A stretch of 64,000 nt of DNA from Occultella kanbiaonis (GTDB taxonomy: Bacteria > Actinomycetota > Actinomycetes > Actinomycetales > Beutenbergiaceae): assembly GCF_009708215.1 (NCBI RefSeq), contig NZ_CP046175.1:434001-498000 (forward strand), in the 5' to 3' direction. Shown one piece after another: positions 42,184-51,561 of the stretch. The first letter of the stretch is position 1. Each line of letters begins with the position of its first letter. Both the position numbers and the translations under genes were made by a program. The notes under the pieces were generated by a model. That model searched no databases and was not told the origin of the DNA. It worked only from the letters and a program-made list of their open reading frames with translations.

Positions 42184-42275
42184 GTTCGGCTGGAACCTCT
42201 GCGACTCTGGCCCGGCGCGCCCGGCCGCGCCATCGGCCGCCAGCGGCCCCGATGTCGCCCGAGCACAGGAGCACC

Positions 42276-42941
42276 ATGACGGTCGCGAACGATCCCACCC
42301 GCCGGCCCGGAGGCGCCCGGAACTGGCCGAGCACCGTGGTGCGGGCACTCGTCGTGGCATTGGTGATCAGCGCCGAGGTCTACCTGATCGTCGTGACCGG
42401 GGACCGGTACATCCCGTCGAACCACTTCAGCTACTTCACCGTGCTCAGCAACGTGTTCGCCGCCGTCCTGTTCGCCGTGTCGCTGGTGCGGCCGGTACCG
42501 GACGCCGTCCGCGGCGCGGCCGTGACGTTCCTGCTCCTCACCGGAGTCGTCGCCAACACCCTGCTGCTCAACGTGGATGTGCAGACGCCTCCCTATGCCA
42601 ACGTCGTGCTGCACATGGTGGTCCCGGTCCTGGTACTGGTGGATTGGCTGATCGCGCCGCCGCGGACCCGCCTGACCGCGAAGCACCTGATCGCCTGGAT
42701 GGTCATCCCGCTCGCGTACCTCGTCTACAGTCTCATCCGGGGCGCTCTGGTCGACTGGTACCCGTATCCGTTCCTGGACCCACGCGAGCAGGGCTACGGC
42801 ATGGTCGCGGTCATGAGCGTCGTGGTGGCCATCGCCTTCGGGGCCTGCGCCGCGCTCGTCATCTGGTCCGGCAACCGCCTCCAGCGGCGCCGCCGGGACT
42901 CCGCGGGTGAGCCCGCTCGTGAGGCGTCGCAGCCGGGCTGA
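42276..42941 (+). CDS. Pr6Pr-family integral membrane protein
   Basis: 221 residues from the ATG at 42276 behind CAGGAG; an ATG eight codons earlier lacks a site. Six hydrophobic helices and the family's 'FSYFTVLSNVFAAVLF' segment after the first loop, plus 'LHMVVPVLVLVDWLI' in helix four. The family is common in actinobacteria and has no assigned function. It is convergent with the beta-helix gene (18 bases). Confidence 0.85.
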   Translation: MTVANDPTRRPGGARNWPSTVVRALVVALVISAEVYLIVVTGDRYIPSNHFSYFTVLSNVFAAVLFAVSLVRPVPDAVRGAAVTFLLLTGVVANTLLLNVDVQTPPYANVVLHMVVPVLVLVDWLIAPPRTRLTAKHLIAWMVIPLAYLVYSLIRGALVDWYPYPFLDPREQGYGMVAVMSVVVAIAFGACAALVIWSGNRLQRRRRDSAGEPAREASQPG

Positions 42942-42959
42942 CCCGGACGGGCCGCCGAC

Positions 42960-45932
42960 TCAGCGCGTGCCCAGGACGGCCACCTCGAAGACGCGGGCGA
43001 CGCCGTCGGTCGCGCTCGGGCGGGTGAACCGCAACCGCACCTCGCTCACGGGTACGTCCGCCTGGAGCGGCACGCGGACGGGGCTCGCCCCGTTGGCCTC
43101 CACCCGGCCGATCAGCTGCCACGCACCGTCGATCAGGGCGTCGACCTCGACCGTGTGCACGCGCAACGCCTCCGAACCCGCGACGCCGCTGTGGATGACG
43201 GCCTCGTGCAGGTCCGCCTGGGTACCCAGGTCGATGGTCAGGGTTGGCAGCGGGTCGCCGGCGCCGGAGACCCACCGCCCGCCCGCGACGTTGCCGTCGA
43301 CGGCGTTCGTCGCGACGTTGCCGGACAGCACCGAGGAGGCGGTCACCGGGGCGCCGAGGACGAGGTTTTCGGCGCCCACGCGCACCGTGAACGGCACCTC
43401 GACCACCGTGCGGGCGCCCTGGGCGGTGAAGGTGAGGGACGCGAGCAGGCTCGTCGTGCCGTCGGCCGCCGTCGCGCTCGCGGCCACGGTCACCGGGACG
43501 CCGGCCTCATCGCCGCGCAGCAGCCGCGCCGGGGCCGGACCGAGCCCGACGTCGAGGTCGTCCGTGCCCTCGATCGTCACCTGCACGTCCTGCAACGGTG
43601 CGGGGTCGAGGTTCGCGATGGTCAGCACGGTCGCGGCCCGCTCGCCGGGCAGCAGTCTCAACGAGGCATCGTCGATCCCGACCCGTAGACCGGCGGGGCG
43701 TGCGCCCGGGCCGGGCCCCCCGACACCGAGGTAGGCGACCTCGAGCGCGGGCACGCTGCGACCGCTGCCGACGTCCGCGATCGTCGCACCCCAGCGCGTG
43801 TTCGCGACGTTGTCGGGCCGGTAGCCCCGGGTCCCGCGGATCACCACACCGGTCGAGTCGACGATCCCGACGGCGTACGGGTAGGGCCCGAGCACGGTCG
43901 CGACCCGGAAGAAGACGGTGTTCGTGAACGTCACGTCCCGCACCCGCTCCAGCTCGACGGCCTGGGACTCCCAGCCGTAGATGTGGTCCTCCGTCTGCAC
44001 CGCCCGTAGGACCCAGTTGCGCACGTCGCGCAGGACGACCTCGCGGTGACGGTGGTGCTCGACGGAGATCTCGTAGACGCGCCCCGGCACCGAGGTGTTC
44101 TCCACCAGGAACCCGTTGTCCGCCCAGCCGGCGACCGCCCAGAGGTTCAGGAACGAGCCGCCGCCGCCGTCGACCCAGAAGTTGTACCGGCCCACGCCGC
44201 GATGGTCGTAGCCGGGATCGCCGGGAGCCGGATCGCCCGGCTGGATCTCCTCGGGCGCCCACTTGACGAACTGGGTGACCACATCCGAGAGCTGGCTCTG
44301 CGCGCCCGCCTGCCAGCGCACGTGGACCGAGCCCGGGTTGACCGGTGCGGTGTCCAGGCCGAGGCCGGACACGGTGTTGCGCCCACCCGGCGGCGTCTGC
44401 ACGATCGCACGGGGATCGTCCGGGTCGGCGAACGCGTCCGACCCGTCCGGGATGGTGAGCCAGGTCTGGCGCGGGTGCAGCCCGATCAGGTTGTTGGTCG
44501 GTCCCAGCCGCAGGGTGTCGGTGAGCCGGTACGCGCCCATCGGGACATAGACGGTGTCGTGCTCGTCGAGTGCCTGCTGGAAGATCGCGAGATCGTCCTC
44601 GGTGCCCGAGCCGACGCTCACGCCGTGCTCGGCGGCGTACTCGGCGATGTTGACCCAGTCGGTGGTCACCGGCGGGAGGGCGATGTCGCTGCGCAGGACG
44701 CGCTCGAGGACGGCGGCCGGGGCCCGGGTGGCGTCGAGGAGCACGTCGGTGCTGCGGGACTCGGCATCGCCGAGGGCGTCGGTGACGCGCAGCCCAAGGG
44801 TGGCCTCGACGACCCGGTAGCCGGCGTGCGGTGAGGTCCAGGTGGTGGCGCTCGGCAGTGTGCGCAGCAGGGGCCCCGAGTCGATGACGCCGGTGTTGAG
44901 GACGTTGAGCTGGTTCTGGGCCTGGACGAGCTCCGGCTCGGAGGTCGCCGGGATCGACGCGGAGTCGTTCAGCGTGATCACGGGCCCGGCGATCCGCTCG
45001 AAGAGGGAGTCCTCGATCACCAGGCGCTGAGAGGCGTCCGGGATCGTCTCGATGCCCGCCGCCGCGTCCGCGAACCGGGTGCGCACGATGCTGAGCTTGG
45101 CGTCGGTGTGCAACCGGATCGCCGCTACCTGCTGTCCGGTGAAGGTCGAGTCGAGGATCGTGGTCTGCCAGCCCGGCGAGGCCGCGAACGCCAGGAGGCC
45201 GAACTGGCCGCCACGCACCGTGACCCGCTGCAGCAGGTTCGCGTTGTGGTCGATGCCGGCGTAGCCGTCGGCGAGAGTGATGCCCACGTCCTGGAGCAGG
45301 AACATCTGGGCGCCGCCGAAGCGCACCCCGACGGCGCCGGGATTGTGCTCTGCCACGACGATGTTCACGTTGACCAGGCCGGTGCCGAACGTGTCGTTGT
45401 TGCCGAACGTCACCGGGGTGCCCGGCACGAACGGCCGTCGGGTGGCCGCGAACACGAACTCCGGCTCGCCCGCGAAGGCCGGCGTCGCCGGCGCGACGTA
45501 GAACTCCGGGCGGGCCGAGCCGAAGCCGACCAGGCGCACCGAGGCGTGCAGGTCGAGGCGTGCGGTGACCCGGTAGGTGCCCTCGGGGACGAAGACGAGC
45601 CCGCCGCCGTCACCGACCTCGAGGCCGCGGGCACCGCCGACGATGTTGCCGAGCCAGTTCTCCCCGCCACGCCGGGATGCCTCGTCGATCGCGGCCTGGA
45701 TGACGGCCGTGTCGTCACCGACGCCGTCGCCGTGTACGGGGAACTCGGGGCTGCCGAGCACCACGGCGAGCGGGTCCTGCGGCATCGTCGCGTACACGGA
45801 CGGGCCCACCGGGGCGTCCGCGGCCGGTGGGGCGGCCGCGGCAGGTTCGGCCGCGCCGGTGACGCCCGTGGCCAGGGCGGCCGTGACGGCACCGACGACG
45901 ACGGCGGCGAGCAGCCGCTGGGAGGGGCGCAT
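42960..45932 (-). CDS. Secreted double beta-helix protein (pectate-lyase-3/GH55-like) with C-terminal F5/8C-like domain
   Basis: 990 residues. A Sec signal peptide (1-33, ending AAEPAAAAPPAA) leads to a first right-handed beta-helix with the pectate-lyase superfamily opening 'GDGVGDDTAVIQAAIDEA' (about 68-85) and 'VFVPEGTYRVT'. A second helix module starts near 450 ('TEDDLAIFQQALDEHDTVYV'). Then come an immunoglobulin-like NEW3-type domain (about 750-850) and a galactose-binding F5/8C/CBM32-like domain (860-990). The two-helix plan recalls GH55 and related polysaccharide enzymes. It probably acts on an extracellular glycan; the bond cleaved cannot be told. Confidence 0.8.
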   Translation of the reverse strand: MRPSQRLLAAVVVGAVTAALATGVTGAAEPAAAAPPAADAPVGPSVYATMPQDPLAVVLGSPEFPVHGDGVGDDTAVIQAAIDEASRRGGENWLGNIVGGARGLEVGDGGGLVFVPEGTYRVTARLDLHASVRLVGFGSARPEFYVAPATPAFAGEPEFVFAATRRPFVPGTPVTFGNNDTFGTGLVNVNIVVAEHNPGAVGVRFGGAQMFLLQDVGITLADGYAGIDHNANLLQRVTVRGGQFGLLAFAASPGWQTTILDSTFTGQQVAAIRLHTDAKLSIVRTRFADAAAGIETIPDASQRLVIEDSLFERIAGPVITLNDSASIPATSEPELVQAQNQLNVLNTGVIDSGPLLRTLPSATTWTSPHAGYRVVEATLGLRVTDALGDAESRSTDVLLDATRAPAAVLERVLRSDIALPPVTTDWVNIAEYAAEHGVSVGSGTEDDLAIFQQALDEHDTVYVPMGAYRLTDTLRLGPTNNLIGLHPRQTWLTIPDGSDAFADPDDPRAIVQTPPGGRNTVSGLGLDTAPVNPGSVHVRWQAGAQSQLSDVVTQFVKWAPEEIQPGDPAPGDPGYDHRGVGRYNFWVDGGGGSFLNLWAVAGWADNGFLVENTSVPGRVYEISVEHHRHREVVLRDVRNWVLRAVQTEDHIYGWESQAVELERVRDVTFTNTVFFRVATVLGPYPYAVGIVDSTGVVIRGTRGYRPDNVANTRWGATIADVGSGRSVPALEVAYLGVGGPGPGARPAGLRVGIDDASLRLLPGERAATVLTIANLDPAPLQDVQVTIEGTDDLDVGLGPAPARLLRGDEAGVPVTVAASATAADGTTSLLASLTFTAQGARTVVEVPFTVRVGAENLVLGAPVTASSVLSGNVATNAVDGNVAGGRWVSGAGDPLPTLTIDLGTQADLHEAVIHSGVAGSEALRVHTVEVDALIDGAWQLIGRVEANGASPVRVPLQADVPVSEVRLRFTRPSATDGVARVFEVAVLGTR

Positions 45933-46025
45933 GGTGACTCCACTTCGGTGTGGCGGTTGGTGGCCCGACTCCAGCGGGTACTGCGCAAAACTGCAAGGGC
46001 CGGCGGGCGCCCCCGACGAACGACG

Positions 46026-46055
46026 GCGCCCTGCCCTCGGACGAGGACAGGGCGC
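46026..46055 (-). terminator. Hairpin terminator after the manD operon
   Basis: GCGCCCTG (46026-46033) pairs with CAGGGCGC (46048-46055), and inside it CCTC pairs with GAGG after one mismatch, leaving a 4-base loop. It lies 27 bases past the manD stop in the reading direction and before the beta-helix gene, so that gene is likely transcribed separately. Confidence 0.65.
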
Positions 46056-46081
46056 GCGACGGGCTCAGGCTGCGGGGTGGG

Positions 46082-47302
46082 TCACCAGTCGTGCACGGTG
46101 CCGTCCTGCAGGCGGTTCGTGGGCAGGTAGGCCTGTTGGTACGGGTGCGCGGCGGCGAGCTCGGCGTCCAGTTCCACCCCGATGCCGGGGGCCTCGCCCG
46201 GGTGCAGGTGCCCGTCGGAGAACGTGTAGGCGTGCCGGAACACCTCGTTGGTGAGGTCGGTGTGGCCCGAGTACTCCTGGATCCCGAAGTTGTGGATGGC
46301 GAGGTCCAGGTGGATCGCGGCGGCCATGCCCACGGGCGAGATGTCCTCCGGGCCGTGGATGGCGCTCTTGATCTGGTGCTGGGCGGCGTAGTCGAACAGC
46401 TTCCGCAGCGGGGAGACCCCGCCGAAGTGGGTGACGGCGGAGCGCACGTAGTCGATCAGCTGCTCGCCGACGAGGGTCTGGTAGTCGAACACGGTGTTGA
46501 AGACCTCGCCGATGGCGAGCGGGGTGGTGGTGTGTTCGCGCACGAGGCGCAGCCCGTCCTGGTTCTCGGCCGGGGTGCAGTCCTCGAGCCAGAAGAGGTC
46601 GTATGGCTCAAGGGACTTGCCCAGTCGCGCCGCCTGGATCGGGGTGAGCCGGTGGTGGGCGTCGTGCAGCAGGGGCAGGTCCGGTCCGAACTCGTTGCGA
46701 ACGGCCTCGAACACGTTCGGGATGTGGCGCAGGTAGGCACCGGTGTCCCAGTCCTCGACGGCCGGCAGCACGCGCTGGTCCAGCCGGGTCGGGTTCGCCG
46801 CGTGCGCACCCGAGGCGTGCACGCCGTAGACGGCCTTGAGCCCGGGCACCCCGGTCTGGATCCGGATGCTCTGGTAGCCCTGCTCCAGCAGCGCACGGAC
46901 CGAGTCGAACAGCTCCGGGATGCTGGCGCCGTTCGCGTGCCCGTAGGTGCGCACCCGGTCCCGGCTGGCGCCGCCGAGCAGCTGGTACAGCGGCAGCCCG
47001 GCCACCTTGGCCTTGATGTCCCACAGTGCCACATCGACCGCGGCGATGGCGGCCATGGTCACCGGGCCGCGGCGCCAGTAGGCGCCCCGGTACAGCGATT
47101 GCCAGGTGTCCTCGATCCGGTGCGGGTCGGTGCCGAGCAGCAGCGGGACCACATGGTCCTGCAGGTAGCTGACGACGGAGAGCTCGCGGCCGTTCAGGGT
47201 CGCGTCGCCCAGTCCGGTGATGCCCTCGTCGGTGGTGAGCTGCAGGGTGACGAAGTTCCGGCCGGGGCTGGTGACGACGACCTTCGCGTCGACGATCTTC
47301 AT
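46082..47302 (-). CDS. manD: D-mannonate dehydratase, enolase superfamily
   Basis: 406 residues behind AGGAAGAG. The enolase-superfamily barrel carries metal ligands Asp214, Glu240 and Glu266 ('HDAHHRLTP', 'FWLEDC', 'IGEVFN'). Arg147, Tyr159 and the His after the first ligand (216) correspond to the acid/base set described for ManD of Novosphingobium. It should convert D-mannonate to 2-keto-3-deoxy-D-gluconate in glucuronate/alginate-type catabolism. It ends an operon with an importer, which suggests uronate-containing oligosaccharides. Some members of the family are nearly inactive (RspA-like), so activity is not certain. Confidence 0.88.
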   Translation of the reverse strand: MKIVDAKVVVTSPGRNFVTLQLTTDEGITGLGDATLNGRELSVVSYLQDHVVPLLLGTDPHRIEDTWQSLYRGAYWRRGPVTMAAIAAVDVALWDIKAKVAGLPLYQLLGGASRDRVRTYGHANGASIPELFDSVRALLEQGYQSIRIQTGVPGLKAVYGVHASGAHAANPTRLDQRVLPAVEDWDTGAYLRHIPNVFEAVRNEFGPDLPLLHDAHHRLTPIQAARLGKSLEPYDLFWLEDCTPAENQDGLRLVREHTTTPLAIGEVFNTVFDYQTLVGEQLIDYVRSAVTHFGGVSPLRKLFDYAAQHQIKSAIHGPEDISPVGMAAAIHLDLAIHNFGIQEYSGHTDLTNEVFRHAYTFSDGHLHPGEAPGIGVELDAELAAAHPYQQAYLPTNRLQDGTVHDW

Positions 47303-47374
47303 GGGGGCTCTTCCTGTGTGGTTCGGGTGGGGTAGGGGGTGCGGCCGGCGGCGTGCCTGGACCGGGCGTGCCGC

Positions 47375-48268
47375 TCAGCCCTTCGTGGCGCCGGCGGTGA
47401 GCCCAGCCACGAGGTAGCGCTGGCCGAACACGGCGGCCAGGATGACCGGCACCGTCATGAGCGTGGCGGCGGCCATCAGGCCACCCCAGTCCGTGCTGGC
47501 GTAGGAGATGAAGTTGAACAGCGTGACGGGCATCGTCATGGTGTCCTCGTCGGCCAGGATCAGCGCGAACATGAAGTTGTTCCAGCTCCCGATGAAGGCG
47601 AGCACGGCGGCCGCCGCGGTGCCCGGCGCGGCGAGCGGCAGCGCGATCCGCAGGAACGACCCGAACGCACTCAGACCGTCGGTGCGGGCGGCCTCCTCGA
47701 GTTCGATCGGCAGACCCTCGAAGAAGCCGATCATGATCCACAGGATCAGCGGGACCGCGACGAACATGTGGCTCAGGACCAGCACCGTGTAGCTGCCCAC
47801 CAGCCCGAGCTGGGCGAACAGGTAGTACCAGGGCACCAGCAGTGAGATGGCCGGGACGATCCGGGCGACCAGGACGAGTGACCCGGTCCGGCCCATCGAG
47901 AACCGGCCGACCGCCCACGCGGCCGGCACGGCCAGCACCGCACTGATGGCCGTGGACAGCACCCCGACGATCAGCGAGTTCAGCATCGAGCCGAGGATCG
48001 CGCCGTCGGCGAACGCGCTGCGGAAGTTCTCCAGGGTGGGGGAGAAGATCAGCCCCACGTTCGGGTCCGTCACCTGCACGTTCGTCTTGAACGCGGCCGC
48101 GATCATCCAGATGATCGGAAGCGCCACGATGAGACAGACCACGGCGATCGTCACGCCACGTAGCCAACCCCAGAGGCGGCGCCGCCGACCACGGCGGCGA
48201 GGCACCGCCGTCGGGCGTCGGGTGCCGGACGGCACGGACGTCGTGCCCACGGTGCTCACGGTGCTCAT
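47375..48268 (-). CDS. ABC sugar importer permease, UgpE type (manD locus)
   Basis: 297 residues from the ATG in an ATGA overlap with the upstream permease. The basic N-terminus (18-35) precedes six helices; EAA loop 'EEAARTDGLSAFGSFLRIAL' and tail 'QRYLVAGLTAGATKG' are typical of CUT1. 72 bases separate its stop from manD. Confidence 0.93.
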   Translation of the reverse strand: MSTVSTVGTTSVPSGTRRPTAVPRRRGRRRRLWGWLRGVTIAVVCLIVALPIIWMIAAAFKTNVQVTDPNVGLIFSPTLENFRSAFADGAILGSMLNSLIVGVLSTAISAVLAVPAAWAVGRFSMGRTGSLVLVARIVPAISLLVPWYYLFAQLGLVGSYTVLVLSHMFVAVPLILWIMIGFFEGLPIELEEAARTDGLSAFGSFLRIALPLAAPGTAAAAVLAFIGSWNNFMFALILADEDTMTMPVTLFNFISYASTDWGGLMAAATLMTVPVILAAVFGQRYLVAGLTAGATKG

Positions 48269-49236
48269 GCAGAGGTCCTTCCGGTGCGGCGGCGCAGCAG
48301 CACCACGACGGCGACGATGAAGATGGTGAACAGGACCAGCACGGCCGACGCGAGCCCGTACTCCTGGTAGTCGAAGGTGAGGCCGTAGGCGTACACGTTC
48401 AGGGTCTCGGCCTCGAACGCGGAGCCGCCGCCGGGGCCCTTGGTGGCGTAGATGATGTCGAACGTCTTGAGCGCGTCGACACCGCGCAGGACCAGGGCGG
48501 TGAGCAGGGTCGTCCGCAGCATCGGCAGGATGATGTAGCGGAACCGCTGCCAGGCGTTGGCCCCGTCCATCAGTGCGGCCTCCTCGGGCTCCTCCGGCAG
48601 CGTGGACAACCCGGCGAGGAGGAGGATGGTCATCATCGGGGTCCACTGCCACACGTCGATGAGCATCAGGGTGGGCAGCGACTGGCTGACCGAGCCGAGG
48701 AACTCCTGCGGTGGGATGCCGACGAAGCCGAGCAGGTGGTTCGCGATGCCGTTCGTGGGGTCGAGGATGAGCAGCCAGAGGATGCCGATCGCGACCGGGG
48801 TGGCCAGCAGCGGGACCATCAGGATGGTCCGGACGATCTCGATGCCGCGGAACGCCTTGCGCATCAGCATCGCCAGGGCGAGGCCGAGCACCGTCTGCAG
48901 GAGCACGGCGCCGACCGTGAAGTACACGGTGCGCCAGACGGCCGGCCAGAACCGGCGGGTGTCGGTGAGAGCGTCGATGAAGTTCTGCAGGCCGATGTAG
49001 GCGTTGTTCGCGTTCACCGCGCCGAACGCGTCGGTGAGGCTGAGGTTCAGGGTGAACACCAACGGGAAGATGATCATCAGCGCGACGAAGCCGAGGGCCG
49101 GCGTGAGCAGCGCCCACTTCAGGCGGCGGTTCGCCTGCTCGAACGGGATCGCCTTGCGTCCGCTGCGGGTGGTGGCGCGCGCGGCGGGTTGCTCGGGCGC
49201 CGCAGTGGGGGCTTCGGTGACGGTGGGGGACGGCAT
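48265..49236 (-). CDS. ABC sugar importer permease, UgpA type (manD locus)
   Basis: 323 residues, six helices from residue 40 on; EAA loop 'EEAALMDGANAWQRFRYIIL'. Its start shares one base with the stop of the binding protein (TGATG) and its stop overlaps the second permease. No ATPase in the locus. Confidence 0.93.
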   Translation of the reverse strand: MPSPTVTEAPTAAPEQPAARATTRSGRKAIPFEQANRRLKWALLTPALGFVALMIIFPLVFTLNLSLTDAFGAVNANNAYIGLQNFIDALTDTRRFWPAVWRTVYFTVGAVLLQTVLGLALAMLMRKAFRGIEIVRTILMVPLLATPVAIGILWLLILDPTNGIANHLLGFVGIPPQEFLGSVSQSLPTLMLIDVWQWTPMMTILLLAGLSTLPEEPEEAALMDGANAWQRFRYIILPMLRTTLLTALVLRGVDALKTFDIIYATKGPGGGSAFEAETLNVYAYGLTFDYQEYGLASAVLVLFTIFIVAVVVLLRRRTGRTSA

Positions 49237-50615
49237 CAGAACTCCCGCTGGCGGTTGTCACGGATGAGGAAGTCGGCGAACTCGGCGTCCGCGTCGGCAG
49301 CGACCGGCGGCACGGCCGCTCCGGTGATCCCGGCCACCAGGGGACGGCCCACGATGTCGCGGGCGCGGCCCACCTGGATCACGTCCGGGCGGTCGGTGCC
49401 CTTGCCGTTCTCGGCGTTGATCCTCATGGACTCGGCGAGATCGTCGGGGAAGGACGCGAGCGTTGCCGAGTCGTCCCACGCGGACTGGCGGGCGCCGGGA
49501 ATCCCGTCCGCCTGCAGCCGGGCGACCATCTCCGGGCCGGAGATCCACCGGATGAACTCCCAGGCGTCGTCCTGCAGCAGCGAGAACCGGTTGATTCCGA
49601 GGCTCCAGGACGGGATGTTGTGCGGGACCGACCCGGCCGGACCTGCCGGGAACGGCGCGAAGCCGACGGTGTCGATGACCGTCGAGATGCCCGGGTCGAG
49701 GAAGTTGGAGTAGATGGCGTCCGCGTCGATGTAGAACGCGGCCTTCCCCTGGGCGAAGATCGGCATGGCCTGCTCCAGGCTCATGTTGGTCACGCCGGGC
49801 GGGCCGGTCTCGGCGAGCAGACGGCCGTAGAACTCGTAGGCGGCGATCGCTTCGGGGGTGCCGATACCGGACGCGCCGTCGATGGTGAAGTCGCCGCCGA
49901 ACGAGTACAGGAAGCTCGACCACTGCGTCACGGCGCCGGAGCGCTGGCCGCGACCGACGTACCCGAAGAACCCGTTGTTGCGGTCGGCGAGTTCGAGGGA
50001 GATCTCGAGCATCTCCTCGAGCGTGGCCGGGGCGCCACCGAAGTCCTCGAGGAGGTCCTTGCGGTAGTAGAGGGCGGGCCGCTCGGTGACGATCGGGACG
50101 CTCACCACCTTGTCCGCGGTGACCGACCGTTCCCGCGGCGCTTCCTGGAAGTCGCTCCAGTCGTACTCGGCGTCGCCCTCAACCCGGTCGGTCAGGTCCG
50201 CGAGCCACCCGTTGCGGGTGAACAGGATCTGCTCCTGCAGGGCCCGGACCATCATCACGTCGATGTCCGTGGCGGAGGCGTTCAACTTCACGTTGTAGCT
50301 GTTCGAGAGTTGGTCCGCGGTGAGCAGCCGCATCGAGACGCGTCGTCCGACGAGGTCCTCGAACTCGGGCAGGTGTTCGGCGATCGCCTGGGACCAGACG
50401 TGGTTGATCGCCATGATCCGCAGCGGTGCGTTCGGGTCGGCGGTGCGCGGACCGGGCGAACAGGCGCTCAGGGTCGCGGCGCCGGCGGTGGCCGCGACGA
50501 GCGCGCCGAACGACCGACGGCTCAGGGCGTGCTTGGCTGAGGCGACGGGACCGGCGCCGCGGCTCAGGCTGCGCTCGGCTGCGCCGTGGCGACGCCGGAT
50601 CGGTGGCATGGTCAT
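49236..50615 (-). CDS. Lipoprotein sugar-binding protein of the manD-locus importer
   Basis: 459 residues; ATG at 50615 or two codons later, with AGAGAG upstream. The signal has a twin-arginine motif SRRSFGA (about 32-38) after an unusually long 30-residue n-region, and the lipobox LSAC (Cys52). The mature part is a family 1 solute-binding domain. First gene of the manD operon; an operator of the FadR type lies about 50-70 bases upstream. Confidence 0.9.
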   Translation of the reverse strand: MTMPPIRRRHGAAERSLSRGAGPVASAKHALSRRSFGALVAATAGAATLSACSPGPRTADPNAPLRIMAINHVWSQAIAEHLPEFEDLVGRRVSMRLLTADQLSNSYNVKLNASATDIDVMMVRALQEQILFTRNGWLADLTDRVEGDAEYDWSDFQEAPRERSVTADKVVSVPIVTERPALYYRKDLLEDFGGAPATLEEMLEISLELADRNNGFFGYVGRGQRSGAVTQWSSFLYSFGGDFTIDGASGIGTPEAIAAYEFYGRLLAETGPPGVTNMSLEQAMPIFAQGKAAFYIDADAIYSNFLDPGISTVIDTVGFAPFPAGPAGSVPHNIPSWSLGINRFSLLQDDAWEFIRWISGPEMVARLQADGIPGARQSAWDDSATLASFPDDLAESMRINAENGKGTDRPDVIQVGRARDIVGRPLVAGITGAAVPPVAADADAEFADFLIRDNRQREF

Positions 50616-50654
50616 GCGAGGAACTCTCTTCTGGGGTGTGTCGGACCGCGACGG

Positions 50655-50685
50655 CCAACTGGTCCAACTGGTAGGACCAGTTGGA
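50655..50685. promoter_or_regulatory. GntR (FadR-type) operator of the manD operon
   Basis: TCCAACTGGT-AGG-ACCAGTTGGA at 50663-50685 is a perfect inverted repeat with 10-base arms and contains TGGTAGGACCA, which fits the FadR consensus TNGTNNNACNA exactly. An extra half-site CCAACTGGT begins at 50655. It is between the GntR gene and the first gene of the manD operon. Confidence 0.8.
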
Positions 50686-50722
50686 ACCTAACAGGGAATC
50701 GGCAGGGCTCCAAAGGCGCTGG

Positions 50723-51526
50723 TCAGCGCGCGTCGTCCCGTCCGAGCAGGGTCTCGATGTGCCGGGTGGCCATGACGTCCAGGCTCACGTCCAGATCGGT
50801 TCCGTACGTACGCAGTCCGAGTGCGAGGTGCTCGCGCATGTACTGCCGGGCCAGGTCCACGTCCCGGGCCCGCAACGCGGCCAGGATCTCCGGGTGGTGC
50901 GGCACGCCGGGTTCGAAGATCGCCGGATCGGAGTTGGAGCGGAGCATCATCTCGAACATCAGCCCGCTGATCGAGGAGAGCATCACGCGCAGCACCGGAT
51001 TGCCGCTCGCGACCGCGATCGCGTCATGCAGCTCGACGTCCGCGCGGGCCTTGGTGATGACGTCCGTGGCGCTCTCGATGCGGTCGTTGATCTCGGCGAG
51101 CACCTTGAGCTGCTCCTCGGTCGCCCGCTGCGCCGCGAGCCCGACGATCTCCACCTCGAGCGGGATCCGGGCCTCGATCAGCTGTCGCACCGTGGGCCGC
51201 TCGGCCCGGTACAGGCCGTCGTAGCCGCGGGCCTGCGCCGAGGACTGCTCGGCCACGAAGGACCCCCGCCCGGGTGCGACCTCGATCAGGTGGTGGGCCT
51301 CCAGCCGGCGCAGTACCTCGCGCACCACACCCCGGCTCGCGCCGAACTGGATCGCGAGCTCCCGCTCGGAGGCGAGCTTCGCGCCGACGGCGATCGCACC
51401 GGTCCGGATGTCCTGCTCGAGCTCGCGTGCGATGCGTTCGGTGAGCAGTCCGCGGTGCCCCGTCGCAGCCGACGCCAGCGCACCCGCGCCGGGGTCGACG
51501 GCGGGTGGGCGGGGTGGGGTGGACAT
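50723..51526 (-). CDS. GntR-family (FadR/FCD) regulator of the manD locus
   Basis: 267 residues. Winged helix at 25-95 ('LASERELAIQFGASRGVVRE', 'APGRGSFV') and an FCD domain at 105-250 with His residues in 'ELHDAIAVASGN' and 'HHPEIL' for a metal. FCD regulators of uronate operons (ExuR/UxuR type) answer to sugar acids, so mannonate or a related acid is the likely signal. The gene is upstream of the operon in the same direction with the operator between. TATCCT about 8 bases before the ATG hints at a leaderless transcript. Confidence 0.9.
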   Translation of the reverse strand: MSTPPRPPAVDPGAGALASAATGHRGLLTERIARELEQDIRTGAIAVGAKLASERELAIQFGASRGVVREVLRRLEAHHLIEVAPGRGSFVAEQSSAQARGYDGLYRAERPTVRQLIEARIPLEVEIVGLAAQRATEEQLKVLAEINDRIESATDVITKARADVELHDAIAVASGNPVLRVMLSSISGLMFEMMLRSNSDPAIFEPGVPHHPEILAALRARDVDLARQYMREHLALGLRTYGTDLDVSLDVMATRHIETLLGRDDAR

Positions 51527-51561
51527 GCGATGAGGATACGCGGAGCCGCGCGAGCGATCCC

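Noticed and set aside
46608-48167. 519-codon leftward frame across manD and a permease
   Set aside because: Arg/Pro/Gly-rich shadow in another frame of two well-supported genes.
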